A stretch of 31,535 nt of DNA, taken from NCBI GenBank assembly GCA_023425025.1, contig JAFADG010000057.1, forward strand, positions 1 to 31,535, written 5' to 3'. Shown here one piece after another: positions 24,144 to 31,489 of the stretch. A model generated the notes under the pieces. It searched no databases. It was not told the DNA's origin and worked only from the letters and a program-made list of their open reading frames with translations. The DNA comes from Bacillota bacterium (GTDB lineage Bacteria; Bacillota; Clostridia; Christensenellales; Aristaeellaceae). Every line of letters begins with the position of its first letter. Positions within the stretch are counted from its first letter, which is position 1. The position numbers were made by a program, and so were the translations under genes.

Positions 24144-24838
24144 ACGATCTCCTCCATCCTTAAGGGGTGATCGTTCGTTGTGATTTCCTGAACCGTGCCG
24201 TTGCGCATGCGGATGACCCTGTTCGCGGCCGGTACGATGGAGGCGTTGTGCGTAATGACGACCACGGTCTTGCCCATGTCGTTGCCTACATCCTGCAAAA
24301 GCTTGAGCACCATCCGCCCTGTGTTGGAATCCAGCGCGCCGGTGGGCTCGTCGCACAATATCAGCGCGGGATTTTTGCATAGCGCCCGGGCAATGGCCAC
24401 CCGCTGCTGCTCGCCGCCGGACAATTGCGCGGGAAAGTTGTGCATCCTGTCTCCCAGCCCCACACGGTCCAGCATCTCTTTGGGGTCAAACGGGTCCTTG
24501 CATACCTGAACGGCCAGTTCCACGTTCTCAAGGGCGGTGAGGCCCGGCATCAGGTTGTAAAACTGAAAAACAAAGCCGACGTCATACCTTCTGTACAGGG
24601 TGAGCTGCCGGCTGCTAAGCGGCACGATGTTCTGATCCCGCACCAGGATCTCCCCGCTTGTCGCCCGGTCCATGCCGCCAAGCAGGTTGAGCACCGTCGT
24701 TTTTCCGGCGCCGCTGGGACCCAGCACCACCGCGAACTCTCCCCACTTTACGGTAAAGCTGACGCGGTCCACAGCGTGAATCACCGTATCGCCCACCCTG
24801 TATTCCTTGCATACATCCTTTAATATAATATCACTCAT
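24137..24838 (-). CDS. ABC transporter ATPase, LolD/MacB type
   Basis: 233 residues. Walker A GPSGAGKTT (40-48), Q-loop FQFYNLMPGLTALENVEL, signature LSGGEQQR (139-146), Walker B LILCDEP (159-165) and the H-loop in VVVITHN. The motif set and size are those of ATPases that drive FtsX-type permeases. ATG 24838 was chosen over upstream codons because the conserved start MSDIILKDVCKEY begins there with GGGGCAGG before it. It is the first gene of the operon, under a promoter that overlaps that of the TetR gene. Confidence 0.9.
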   Translation of the reverse strand: MSDIILKDVCKEYRVGDTVIHAVDRVSFTVKWGEFAVVLGPSGAGKTTVLNLLGGMDRATSGEILVRDQNIVPLSSRQLTLYRRYDVGFVFQFYNLMPGLTALENVELAVQVCKDPFDPKEMLDRVGLGDRMHNFPAQLSGGEQQRVAIARALCKNPALILCDEPTGALDSNTGRMVLKLLQDVGNDMGKTVVVITHNASIVPAANRVIRMRNGTVQEITTNDHPLRMEEIVW

Positions 24839-24872
24839 CCTGCCCCGCCTTCCGCCAAAGCCTTCTTTGACG

Positions 24873-24902
24873 TTGACAACTTTGCACACATCCGAGTATA
24901 AT
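24873..24902 (+). promoter_or_regulatory. Consensus promoter of the TetR gene
   Basis: TTGACA (24873-24878), an 18-nt spacer and TATAAT (24897-24902). Both boxes are perfect consensus. The transcript would have a leader of about 120 nt before ATG 25030. Confidence 0.75.
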
Positions 24903-24923
24903 GGCCATATGATGATAACGCAA
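24895..24923 (-). promoter_or_regulatory. Promoter of the efflux operon, overlapping the TetR promoter
   Basis: On the - strand TTGCGT (24918-24923), a 17-nt spacer and TATACT (24895-24900). The -10 box shares bases with the -10 box of the divergent promoter, so the two should compete for polymerase. Confidence 0.6.
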
Positions 24924-24953
24924 CCGACTGTTGATATTCAAATGGCGCTGAAG

Positions 24954-24978
24954 TAAACACATTCGCTGTTTTTGTTTA
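24954..24978. promoter_or_regulatory. Possible TetR operator dyad
   Basis: TAAACA, 13 nt, TGTTTA in the leader between the divergent promoters and tetR. The size is right for a TetR-family site, but the sequence is AT-rich and could be chance. Confidence 0.3.
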
Positions 24979-25029
24979 TTTCACGTCACAATCAACCAAT
25001 TTACCCGGGAATAATGGGGGGAAGAAAGA

Positions 25030-25599
25030 ATGGCCGCTGCCGAGAATCAGCGTATCCGCCTGTCCAAGCAGATGCTGAAAAACAGCCTGGTCGGTCTTTT
25101 GCACAAGCAAGGCATACACAAAATCTCCGTGCGGGAGATTTGCGACAACGCGCAGGTGAACAGGACCACCTTCTATAAATACTATGGAAGCCAGTATGAT
25201 CTGCTGGAGGCGATTGAAAGCGAATTCCTCTTGAATATAGACAATTATCTGGGCCAGTCCTCTAACGATACCGACCTGATGCGGCTGCACAAGGTGCTGT
25301 CCTACGCGATCAATAATCTGGATCTGTGCCGGCTTTTGTTCAACAACAATGTGGATCCCGAATTCCCGGGCAGGCTCATCAGCCTGCCGCGCATACAGGA
25401 GATGCTCTCGCAATTGCTGGCCGACGGGTATGACGGAGAAGAGCTTACGTACATTACCTGCCTGATCGTAAACGGCGGGTACGGCATTATCAAGCAGTGG
25501 ATCAATAAAGAGAGCCCGGAGCCGCCCGAAACCATAGCGGCGCTGCTGGGCGGCACCATTTCAAAGCTCATTCCGTTTTCTCTGGCGGATGGCAAATAG
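25030..25599 (+). CDS. TetR/AcrR-family transcriptional regulator
   Basis: 189 residues. The N-terminal helix-turn-helix spans about 10-56 (LSKQMLKNSLVGLLHKQG, ISVREICDNAQVNRTTFYKYY), the classical TetR signature. The C-terminal part is helical and ligand-binding, and diverges. The gene is divergent from the ABC efflux operon and probably represses it until a substrate binds, inferred from the arrangement. GGGGGGAAG precedes the ATG. Confidence 0.9.
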   Translation: MAAAENQRIRLSKQMLKNSLVGLLHKQGIHKISVREICDNAQVNRTTFYKYYGSQYDLLEAIESEFLLNIDNYLGQSSNDTDLMRLHKVLSYAINNLDLCRLLFNNNVDPEFPGRLISLPRIQEMLSQLLADGYDGEELTYITCLIVNGGYGIIKQWINKESPEPPETIAALLGGTISKLIPFSLADGK

Positions 25600-25637
25600 G
25601 CGCATCGATTCCTGCGCAAAAGTGAAAGATAAACATT

Positions 25638-25666
25638 TTGCTCTGTTTTGGGTATCATAATATACA
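25638..25666 (+). promoter_or_regulatory. Promoter of the DUF3006 gene
   Basis: TTGCTC (25638-25643), a 17-nt spacer and TATACA (25661-25666), 44 bp before ATG 25710. Confidence 0.55.
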
Positions 25667-25709
25667 GGGGGCACATACCCGCAAGGACTGCCGCCCAGAA
25701 GGAGGGAAT

Positions 25710-25922
25710 ATGAAATACACAGTTGACCGGGTGGAAGGCGAATATGCCGTATGCCAGGCAGAGGATCGGTCCATGGTGCATATTCCTCTGAAGCGTTTGT
25801 GGCCTGGAATCGAGGAAGGGGACCGCATCAGCGAGGAAAATGGCGTCTACTCCGCCGAGCCGCCCGAGGAAGACGGAAAAGAGCGTATCAAATCGCTTTT
25901 GGACGACCTGTTTGAAAGTTGA
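25710..25922 (+). CDS. DUF3006 family small protein
   Basis: 70 residues: MKYTVDRVEGEYAVCQAEDR, then a compact beta-rich part and an acidic tail (EEDGKERIKSLLDDLFES). DUF3006 proteins are short, mostly beta, common in Firmicutes and of unknown function; in other genomes they are often near MBL-fold or surface genes. AGAAGGAGGG lies 5 nt before the ATG. Next gene starts 101 nt downstream. Confidence 0.8.
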   Translation: MKYTVDRVEGEYAVCQAEDRSMVHIPLKRLWPGIEEGDRISEENGVYSAEPPEEDGKERIKSLLDDLFES

Positions 25923-26023
25923 AGCGTATCCTTTTTGTGTCACGCTTTGCGATTGCTGATTTTGCAGAAAAGGCGTGAGGGCATTCCATGAAAATGAGCT
26001 GCACAGATGAAAGGAGCAGCGGT

Positions 26024-26542
26024 ATGGGCATTGTTTTTGAAGCGGTTTTGTCGGAGATAGGATCGCGGAAAATCATACGGCTTCCCTCCAATGCAAGCGA
26101 AAGGCTGCCCTCCCGCGGCACGGTGATGGTGCAGGGGAGAATGAATGGCGCAGCCTTTCAGGCGCCCCTGGAGCCGGACGGAAAAGGGGGCCATTGGCTC
26201 GAGGTGAGCGATGCATGGAGGGAAGCGGCGGCAGCGGCGGTGGGCCAGGCCGTATCCCTGGACATAGCGCCGGCCGATATATGGGCGGAACCGGAAATTC
26301 CCGGGGATATCATGGATGCCATTGTCAAAGCAGGCCTTGCCGGCCAGTGGAACGGCATTACTACAAAGGCGAGATGGGAATGGCTTCGGTGGATACGTGC
26401 CACAAATAACCCGGCGACACGTCAAAAACGAATCGGTGTGGCCTGCTCCAAATTGCAAAACGGCGACAAAAGGCCCTGTTGCTTCAACGCGGCCAGCTGC
26501 ACGGTACCGGATGTATCCAAATCCGGCGTGCTGCTGGATTAG
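26024..26542 (+). CDS. DUF1905 / YdeI-OmpD-associated family protein
   Basis: 172 residues. Residues 1-90 match the DUF1905 beta-barrel-like domain (FEAVLSEIGSRKIIRLP; VMVQGRMNGAAFQAPLEPDG). Residues 95-145 match the helical YdeI/Omdp domain (GQWNGITTKARWEWLRWIRATNNPATRQKRI). The tail after about 145 is cysteine-containing and unlike the family. Function unclear; E. coli-type relatives are linked to bacteriocin or stress resistance. ATG 26024 was chosen because AGGAG lies 7 nt upstream and DUF1905 begins there; ATG 25988 lacks a site. Confidence 0.8.
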   Translation: MGIVFEAVLSEIGSRKIIRLPSNASERLPSRGTVMVQGRMNGAAFQAPLEPDGKGGHWLEVSDAWREAAAAAVGQAVSLDIAPADIWAEPEIPGDIMDAIVKAGLAGQWNGITTKARWEWLRWIRATNNPATRQKRIGVACSKLQNGDKRPCCFNAASCTVPDVSKSGVLLD

Positions 26543-26596
26543 CCATCCATTCAGCCGCGCCGGCAGGGCATTATGGGAAATGGGAGGACAGGCCTC

Positions 26597-26812
26597 ATGA
26601 GCGGCATACTGATCAAGGATACAACCAGGGAAGAACGGGAGGAAATCATCCGAAGGTCATTGAGCTGCGGCGGGGGAGGCTGTGAAAATTGCTCATCCTG
26701 CGGACTGGGCGGCGGCGAACCCTATGCCATATACCAGACTTACATTGACGGCGAAAAGGAAATTGCCCAGATTAACGCGGAATACGCGGCAAGATATGTC
26801 AAGGGCTCCTGA
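26597..26812 (+). CDS. Small four-cysteine protein
   Basis: 71 residues. An acidic and basic N-terminal helix (TREEREEIIRRSL) leads to a glycine-rich cluster with C24, C29, C32 and C35 (pattern C-x4-C-x2-C-x2-C), then GGGEPYAIYQTYIDGEKEIAQ and a helical end. The cysteine spacing suggests a metal or iron-sulfur site. I recall similar unnamed short proteins in Clostridia but no function. GGGAGG precedes ATG 26597. The next gene begins 41 nt downstream. Confidence 0.7.
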   Translation: MSGILIKDTTREEREEIIRRSLSCGGGGCENCSSCGLGGGEPYAIYQTYIDGEKEIAQINAEYAARYVKGS

Positions 26813-26853
26813 AAATCCGAAAGTGGGGGGCGCACCGCGAAAAGGATATGAAT

Positions 26854-27228
26854 ATGGAAAGCTTTACAAAAGAAGAAATGGAAGAGGCGCTCCGCCCGAT
26901 TGCTTCACTCATCAGCAAGTCTGAAAAGGCTCAGCTGAAGCTGACAGCGGGAACGTGGCAGCATACCATGCTGCGGGACAACCTCAAAGCGCTGCATATT
27001 GCGTCCGCGCTTATGAACAAGGGGCCTGGTGATACGGCAACTTTCACGCGGGAGGAGCTGCGGGAAGCGCTGCGGGCAATCGCATCGATGATCGGCAGAA
27101 GCGAAAAAGCCCAGGTGAAATTTTCACCCGGGACCTCACAGCATACGCTGCAGCGAAACAGAATCAAGGCGTTACGCCTATCGGCAGAGATGATAGGAAA
27201 TGCGCTGGAAGCGCGGGGGAGCGTGTAG
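26854..27228 (+). CDS. Protein of two tandem 50-residue units
   Basis: 124 residues made of two homologous halves, about 4-54 and 64-114, offset by 60. Shared positions include F-T-[KR]-E-E, EALR-IAS-I, SEKAQ (23-27 and 83-87), GT-QHT (33-38 and 93-98) and KAL (45-47 and 105-107). The units look all-helical. The codons differ widely between copies, so the duplication is old. I do not recognise the family. ATG 26854 has AAAAGGA 8 nt upstream; ATG 26848 would be too close. Confidence 0.75.
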   Translation: MESFTKEEMEEALRPIASLISKSEKAQLKLTAGTWQHTMLRDNLKALHIASALMNKGPGDTATFTREELREALRAIASMIGRSEKAQVKFSPGTSQHTLQRNRIKALRLSAEMIGNALEARGSV

Positions 27229-27230
27229 CT

Positions 27231-27771
27231 TTATTGCACGCTCCTGGCCCGGGGCTTTTTGTGGCATGCGGCAATGCCCGCAAGCACCAGCAAAAGGGCC
27301 GCCACATAGGGCCATTGAAAGATGTCTTCCCCAAGGAGCAGGGCGGCGCACAGGCTGCCGAACAGGGGCTCCGCGAATTTGATGACGTTCAGCCCGGACA
27401 GGTCGTTGTACTTGAGCAGCAGGTTCCACAGCGAATAGCCCGCGCAGGAGGCAAAGCAGATATAGGCAAATACGGCAAGCGCCGCCGCGTCAATGTGGGG
27501 GATGGAGCCGCCCGCCGCAAGCCCCGTGGCGGTCAGAAGCACGCCGCCAAAAAGCTAGGCCCAGGCGGTGATGTGCAGGGGGCCTGGTCATCATAGGCAT
27601 TTTTGCTCAGCAGCATGGAGCAGGCCAAGCAGAAGGACGCGGCAAGGATCAAAAGGTCGCCCGTTCCCGGCCGCCACGCAAGGCCGTCCAGGTTGATGAC
27701 GATGATGCCCGCAAAGCCCAGCAGCCCGCCCGCAAGCTTGGGCAATGCTTTAGACGAAGCGCGGGCCTTAA
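27231..27771 (-). pseudogene. EamA/DMT-family transporter, broken
   Basis: The C-terminal half reads LTATGLAAGGSIPHIDAAAL, then CAGYSLWNLLLKYNDLSGLN and ends with a typical EamA final helix pair. The preceding part lies in another frame: KLAGGLLGFAGIIVINLDGL through LLSKNAYDDQ. A frame change near 27580 (run of five C) and an in-frame TAG near 27557 (TWA-stop-LFGGV) separate them. The first four TMs are missing, the homology ending near 27771 beside a terminator. It is therefore a dead, truncated drug/metabolite exporter. It converges with the duplicated-unit gene, 2 nt apart. Confidence 0.75.
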
Positions 27772-27779
27772 CGAAACAT

Positions 27780-27813
27780 AAAAGGGAGGCTGCCGACTGG
27801 CAGTCCCCCTTTT
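27780..27813 (-). terminator. Terminator between two - strand remnants
   Basis: AAAAGGGAGGCTGCC and GGCAGTCCCCCTTTT pair around a 4-nt loop. Read on the - strand it follows the stop at 27822 and ends in CCCTTTTATG. Confidence 0.75.
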
Positions 27814-27821
27814 GCATCAAT

Positions 27822-28112
27822 TTAATACCACTTCAGATCGTATTCGAGATCTTGCCCCAAATGTTGGAATTCAAACTCTTCTAGCATTGCGACGTCTCCG
27901 GTGCGCGCATCGATCTCCACTTTGTAACGCAGATCGTATTGCGGGTTATCCAACCCGCCCTTAAAATCTCTCCATGTTTCAGGCAGGAAGAGAAATTTCC
28001 ATAGCGGTTTTTCCGGGTTTGTTATGTCAAAGAATGTGGAAACCAACTTATAAAGCGCAAAAGTATTCTCGTCAAGGCCATGAAGCATAACGTAACGACA
28101 AGCGCGCGGCAC
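27822..28112 (-). CDS. Hypothetical protein, probably truncated
   Basis: 96 residues if started at GTG 28112, or 88 from ATG 28088; neither has a ribosome site. The sequence (FALYKLVSTFFDITNPEKPLWKF; NPQYDLRYKVEIDARTGDVAML) looks like the C-terminal part of an exported or membrane-linked protein; the last part vaguely recalls PepSY-type ends, which is a guess. The frame stays open upstream to a TAG near 28160 and passes through the hairpin at 28102-28124, suggesting the true N-terminus has been lost. Its stop is followed by a good terminator. Confidence 0.45.
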   Translation of the reverse strand: MPRACRYVMLHGLDENTFALYKLVSTFFDITNPEKPLWKFLFLPETWRDFKGGLDNPQYDLRYKVEIDARTGDVAMLEEFEFQHLGQDLEYDLKWY

Positions 28113-28124
28113 TACACCGCGCGC
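28102..28124 (+). terminator. GC hairpin followed by T run
   Basis: GCGCGCGG, 7-nt loop, CCGCGCGC and CCTTTT on the + strand. It looks like an intrinsic terminator, but no + strand gene lies upstream; it may mark a rearrangement boundary. Confidence 0.45.
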
Positions 28125-28295
28125 CCTTTTGTCTTTGATGTTTTTCGAAGCCCTTCGCGCCGTCTATCCTATGTCGATGGATACATCTCCGTTTGGATCA
28201 AGGTCATGGGCCGATTTTCTTTGGTTTTCCATTGCGACATACGAAGCACAATTGGTAACTCCCCCCGGCCGATCGTCAGCAAAAGATATCTTGAT

Positions 28296-28385
28296 TTACT
28301 CCACACTCTTCAACGCGACCGTCATTTCAACACCCTTAAACCTCCTGCCCATGATGTAGTTTACAATGACCGTTTTGTTTCTGGA
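28296..28385 (-). pseudogene. C-terminal scrap of an FtsX-type ABC permease
   Basis: On the - strand the last codons before TAA (28296-28298) read TVIVNYIMGRRFKGVEMTVA and then LKSVE. The intact permease at 21807 ends VNLMLGSKFKSVNMVEALKSVD, so V-N, MG, FK, V, M and ALKSV align. Upstream sequence is not recognisable. It is a remnant of a related permease, not a recent copy. Confidence 0.55.
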
Positions 28386-28919
28386 TGTTTGATTCAGGGA
28401 GGGAAAGATGGAAATAAAACTACGGATGCATCATCAATTTGTGCTACCCTCTTTTCCAGCCGATGAAATGTTGAGAATACGTTAATTCTTCAAATTTATT
28501 GTCCGGTTTTTGGCCCCTCGGTTGTCTTTATATATAGAGAGGTAAAAAAGGCCTCAGAGTACAAAGAACGCCAAAAGACATGATGAAGCATTTCAAACAC
28601 CTACCTATACGAAACCTTGCGCCAGATCATCGCACACCGTCATTCTGTGAAGGCATTTATGCTGAAAGCAAAAGAGAGTTTTGCCAGTACGTAACAACGG
28701 GACAGGGGGAGGAGATACCAATGGGCAGCAATCAATCGTGAATGATCCTTAAGGCGCGCTGGCCGCCATCATCCTCGACGAGAAGGATGCACCACAGGAT
28801 ACATTTCACGCCACGAACTCCGGTGATTCAACTCGGACAACAACTCGAACAGTAACCTGAAAAACCTGACATGCGCTTAGGTCTATTAAGTACACCCAAA
28901 AACGAAAGGAGATAGGAAA
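28386..28919. other. Gene-poor degenerate region
   Basis: 534 bp with no convincing gene. Short stretches look like decayed coding sequence on the + strand, for example ASEYKERQKT near 28548-28582 and YETLRQIIAHRHSVKAFMLK near 28608-28670 in another frame, but none has a start site or a family match I can name. The last 60 bp hold a weak promoter-like CTGACA and the ribosome site of the next gene. Confidence 0.4.
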
Positions 28920-29456
28920 ATGAAGAGGTTCACGAAAATCTTGACCATGGTGCTGGTTGTGGCTTCTCTGTGCATGGTAACACTCCCGGCGCTGGCAGTG
29001 AGTATGACGAACGCAACGGTGGGGGTGCCAAGTGGGCAGACCCTGAACCTGCGCAAAACCCCCAGCAGTTCGGGAACGATTCTGTATAAGCCGAGTTCTG
29101 GCACCAAGATTACCGTTGATTCAAGCCTTACCGATGCCACCTGGATCACGGTAACCAGCTATGCGCAAACCTGCTACGGCATGAGGCAGTTCATTGATAC
29201 GAGCACGGTCAGCAACCCGACATCGGCAAATCTCTTCGGGAGCGGAAATCTGGCACAAAGCGGTACCGTTAAGGCAGCCGTCTTCAATCTCCAGTGGGTT
29301 TTGAAGCGGCTTGGCTACAATCCCGGAACTATTGATGGCATCTTTGGAAGCGGAACCAAATCGGCTGTCGAAGCTTTTCAGGCTGCCGAGGGCCTGACTG
29401 TTGACGGCATTGTTGAGCCTGCTACCAAGACTGCGCTGATAAACGCTCTGCCGTAA
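28920..29456 (+). CDS. Secreted SH3b and peptidoglycan-binding protein
   Basis: 178 residues. The signal peptide is about 1-26 (KRFTKILTMVLVVASLCMV, cleavage after ALA). An SH3b-like domain spans roughly 32-92 (GQTLNLRKTPSSSGTILYKP) and a PG_binding_1 domain 112-177 (VFNLQWVLKRLGYNPGTIDGIFG; FQAAEGLTVDGIVEPATK). It should bind the cell wall; there is no catalytic domain, so it may be a targeting or decoy protein. AAAGGAGATAGG precedes the ATG. It is intact, unlike its neighbours. Confidence 0.9.
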   Translation: MKRFTKILTMVLVVASLCMVTLPALAVSMTNATVGVPSGQTLNLRKTPSSSGTILYKPSSGTKITVDSSLTDATWITVTSYAQTCYGMRQFIDTSTVSNPTSANLFGSGNLAQSGTVKAAVFNLQWVLKRLGYNPGTIDGIFGSGTKSAVEAFQAAEGLTVDGIVEPATKTALINALP

Positions 29457-29515
29457 GGTTCTGCGGGAGTAGAATCGCTATAACAATAGCGCTTTGATAA
29501 CCAATGCCCCACCCG

Positions 29516-30244
29516 TCATACATGATAATGTATTGATATAATAGAGAGTATCGCGTAACCAGCATCGCTTCTAGCAAACATGCCCGTTTCCCATGAAACT
29601 GCATTAACAATCATGAGCAAAACGAAGCTGGCAGAACGGAGCTTCATTCGCAGCGTCAAGGATGCCAAACCGTAAAAACATCCCATCAGGAAGAAAAGCG
29701 TAAAGCTGTGCCCGAATGCCTGCCAAGGCGAATAACCTGTAACAATCGATTTAGGCAACGGCAATTTCATGCGCTCGGGAGATATTGCGATGCGCCCGCT
29801 GCTGGTAAGCAGCTTGACCGGCCTGCTCCACACATCCGAGAAGTTTATATTCGGGATTGCGACCATAATAGTGATCACAAAGATAAACACAGCCATGATC
29901 AGGGAGGTTGCTACCACATAAAGAATCTGGCTGGTAACCCAGCTCCTGCGCGTTCCCCGAATCAGCGTATTCGCTGTGAAAGGTTCAATCACCGGAAGAT
30001 CGCCGAATAGTAACAGGATCGACGTGCTGAACAACAGCATCGTAAATCGCCAGTTCATCATTGCAATAAATATCTCGGTACATTGGAGCGTCTCTCCTTG
30101 CACCTTGGCATTTTCCGCAAAAGGTATTGCATAGATGATGGTAAAGCAGGCAATCATCCCAAGCAGTGTCAACATCCTTGGTGCACTTTGCCATTTCCGA
30201 AAGCAGCTTCGTGATGACTGCACGATAAATCTAACCCTGCCCAT
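29516..30244 (-). CDS. ABC-2-like permease, C-terminus probably frameshifted
   Basis: 242 residues from ATG 30244 (AAAGGAGGG upstream). It has about five TMs: 24-45, 68-86, 105-130, 180-200 and 205-225. It resembles the small permeases of lantibiotic or bacitracin-type ABC exporters. The frame stops abruptly after SIISIHYHV, while the overlapping frame continues as MYDGWGIGYQSAIVIAILL to about 29465, which would complete a last TM. A one-base indel near 29520 is therefore likely. It overlaps the upstream permease fragment by 14 nt, and no ATPase precedes it on this strand. Confidence 0.6.
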   Translation of the reverse strand: MGRVRFIVQSSRSCFRKWQSAPRMLTLLGMIACFTIIYAIPFAENAKVQGETLQCTEIFIAMMNWRFTMLLFSTSILLLFGDLPVIEPFTANTLIRGTRRSWVTSQILYVVATSLIMAVFIFVITIMVAIPNINFSDVWSRPVKLLTSSGRIAISPERMKLPLPKSIVTGYSPWQAFGHSFTLFFLMGCFYGLASLTLRMKLRSASFVLLMIVNAVSWETGMFARSDAGYAILSIISIHYHV

Positions 30245-30625
30245 GAATGACCCTCCTTTCAAATGCATATCGGAACCATGCCATGACCGCTATGTACAGA
30301 ATTGTCTGATACCCAATCAATTTTAGGAAGGTAAAGGAAACCCAGTTCATCTGCACAAGCATTTCCAACGGTTGAAGCCCAATGGGCAATGCGAGTACGG
30401 AACAGAAACAAATAATGAACGGAGCAAGATAACTTACATAGCGATTGGGAGAGAACACTGATATTGTCAAACCAACACCAGACCAGACCATGCCGAACAT
30501 AAAGGCTAACAGCGCGCTAACAGTCATGTAATTCCAGTTGCCGGTTTGTCCGCTCAACACCGGCAGCCATGCGTCCAGTGTAGCTACATTGGTCGCGGGA
30601 ATGTTTACCGCGAATTCAATGTTAC
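30231..30625 (-). pseudogene. ABC-2 permease fragment lacking its N-terminus
   Basis: Open on the - strand from about 30641. Coding-like sequence begins near NIEFAVNIPATNVATLDAWL, then SGQTGNWNYMTVSALLAFMF and two to three TMs, ending FERRVIHGQG. There is no start codon with a ribosome site, and the first TMs of the family are absent. Upstream sequence belongs to an oppositely oriented gene, so the break is a rearrangement rather than a point mutation. Confidence 0.6.
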
Positions 30626-30741
30626 CGTCTTTGGGCGCTTCCTATGCAATCCTAATCTGCGCGGCATGTGTTCTGATGGTACTCGCTGCTATGCTGGTAA
30701 AGCACTACGATTATGTTCAGATGGAGGGTGAGCAGCCATGA
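30616..30741 (+). pseudogene. C-terminal fragment of another permease
   Basis: The + strand frame reads MLPSLGASYAILICAACVLM and continues VLAAMLVKHYDYVQMEGEQP to a stop at 30739-30741. One final TM plus a short tail is typical of an ABC-2 permease end, and it overlaps the next ATPase start as ATGA. Everything before about 30616 fits the opposite strand instead. Confidence 0.55.
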
Positions 30742-31388
30742 CATCGGTTAAGGTGGAAAAGCTTATTAAGCGCTTCGGTGAAAACGAGGTTCTAAAGTCC
30801 GTATCATTTAACTTCGAGGCAGGAAAGATTTATGGCCTTGTGGGCAGGAATGGCTCGGGCAAAAGCGTTCTGATGAAGTGCATTGCCGGTCTAGTAATAC
30901 CCACAAGCGGATCAATTGAAGTGTTTGGGAAACGCATCGGCAAGGACGTAGATTTCGCGCCAGACACAGGTATCGCCATAGAGCAACCGGGTCTGCTTCT
31001 AAAAAAGAGCGCCCTTGAGAATCTACGTATTCTATCAGCATTAACACAAAAGCCTTCTACCTCTGAAATGTCGCGGCTGATCGAATTGGTGGGCCTGAAT
31101 CCCAAGGAGCAAAAGGCTGTCGGAAAGTACTCAATGGGCATGAAACAACGCTTGAGTATTGCAATGGCTCTGCTGGGAGATCCGAAACTGCTGCTGCTGG
31201 ACGAGCCTATGTCTAACCTGGATAAAGCAGGTGCCGATGAAATGCGTACCCTGTACAAAAAACTTGCCAGAGGCGGTAAGACCATCCTAATCGCTACTCA
31301 CGTTCAGGGTGATGTATCGGCGCTTTGTGACGGCATCTGCCATCTTGAGTCCGGCGAGGCCACGTTCACGTCGAAAACCATGGAGTGA
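30738..31388 (+). CDS. ABC transporter ATPase (antimicrobial-peptide type)
   Basis: 216 residues with Walker A GRNGSGKS (36-43), signature YSMGMKQRL (131-139), Walker B LLLLDEP (151-157) and H188. The YSMGMKQR variant is typical of BcrA/LanF-type ATPases that pair with ABC-2 permeases. It is short by about 80 residues against many BcrA proteins, but several families are this size. The only permease before it on this strand is a fragment and the gene after it is cut, so the transporter is probably non-functional now. Confidence 0.85.
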   Translation: MTSVKVEKLIKRFGENEVLKSVSFNFEAGKIYGLVGRNGSGKSVLMKCIAGLVIPTSGSIEVFGKRIGKDVDFAPDTGIAIEQPGLLLKKSALENLRILSALTQKPSTSEMSRLIELVGLNPKEQKAVGKYSMGMKQRLSIAMALLGDPKLLLLDEPMSNLDKAGADEMRTLYKKLARGGKTILIATHVQGDVSALCDGICHLESGEATFTSKTME

Positions 31389-31423
31389 CATGGTTTTTAG
31401 ATAGACAAAAGGAGGGAAAACTC

Positions 31424-31489
31424 ATGAAACGCAAGATTAGATTACGCTTTCCTGTGTCCAGTTCCTACCCCCTCCGTGTCCAGTTTTAG
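31424..31489 (+). pseudogene. Start of a gene cut by a possible insertion
   Basis: ATG 31424 follows AAAGGAGGG and encodes MKRKIRLRFP before the frame enters repeat-like DNA and stops at 31489. Position after the ATPase suggests the start of a permease gene interrupted at about 31452. Confidence 0.45.

Noticed and set aside
28080..28466. A + strand ORF of 128 codons
   Set aside because: It overlaps remnants that make better sense on the - strand, and has no ribosome site or recognisable domain.
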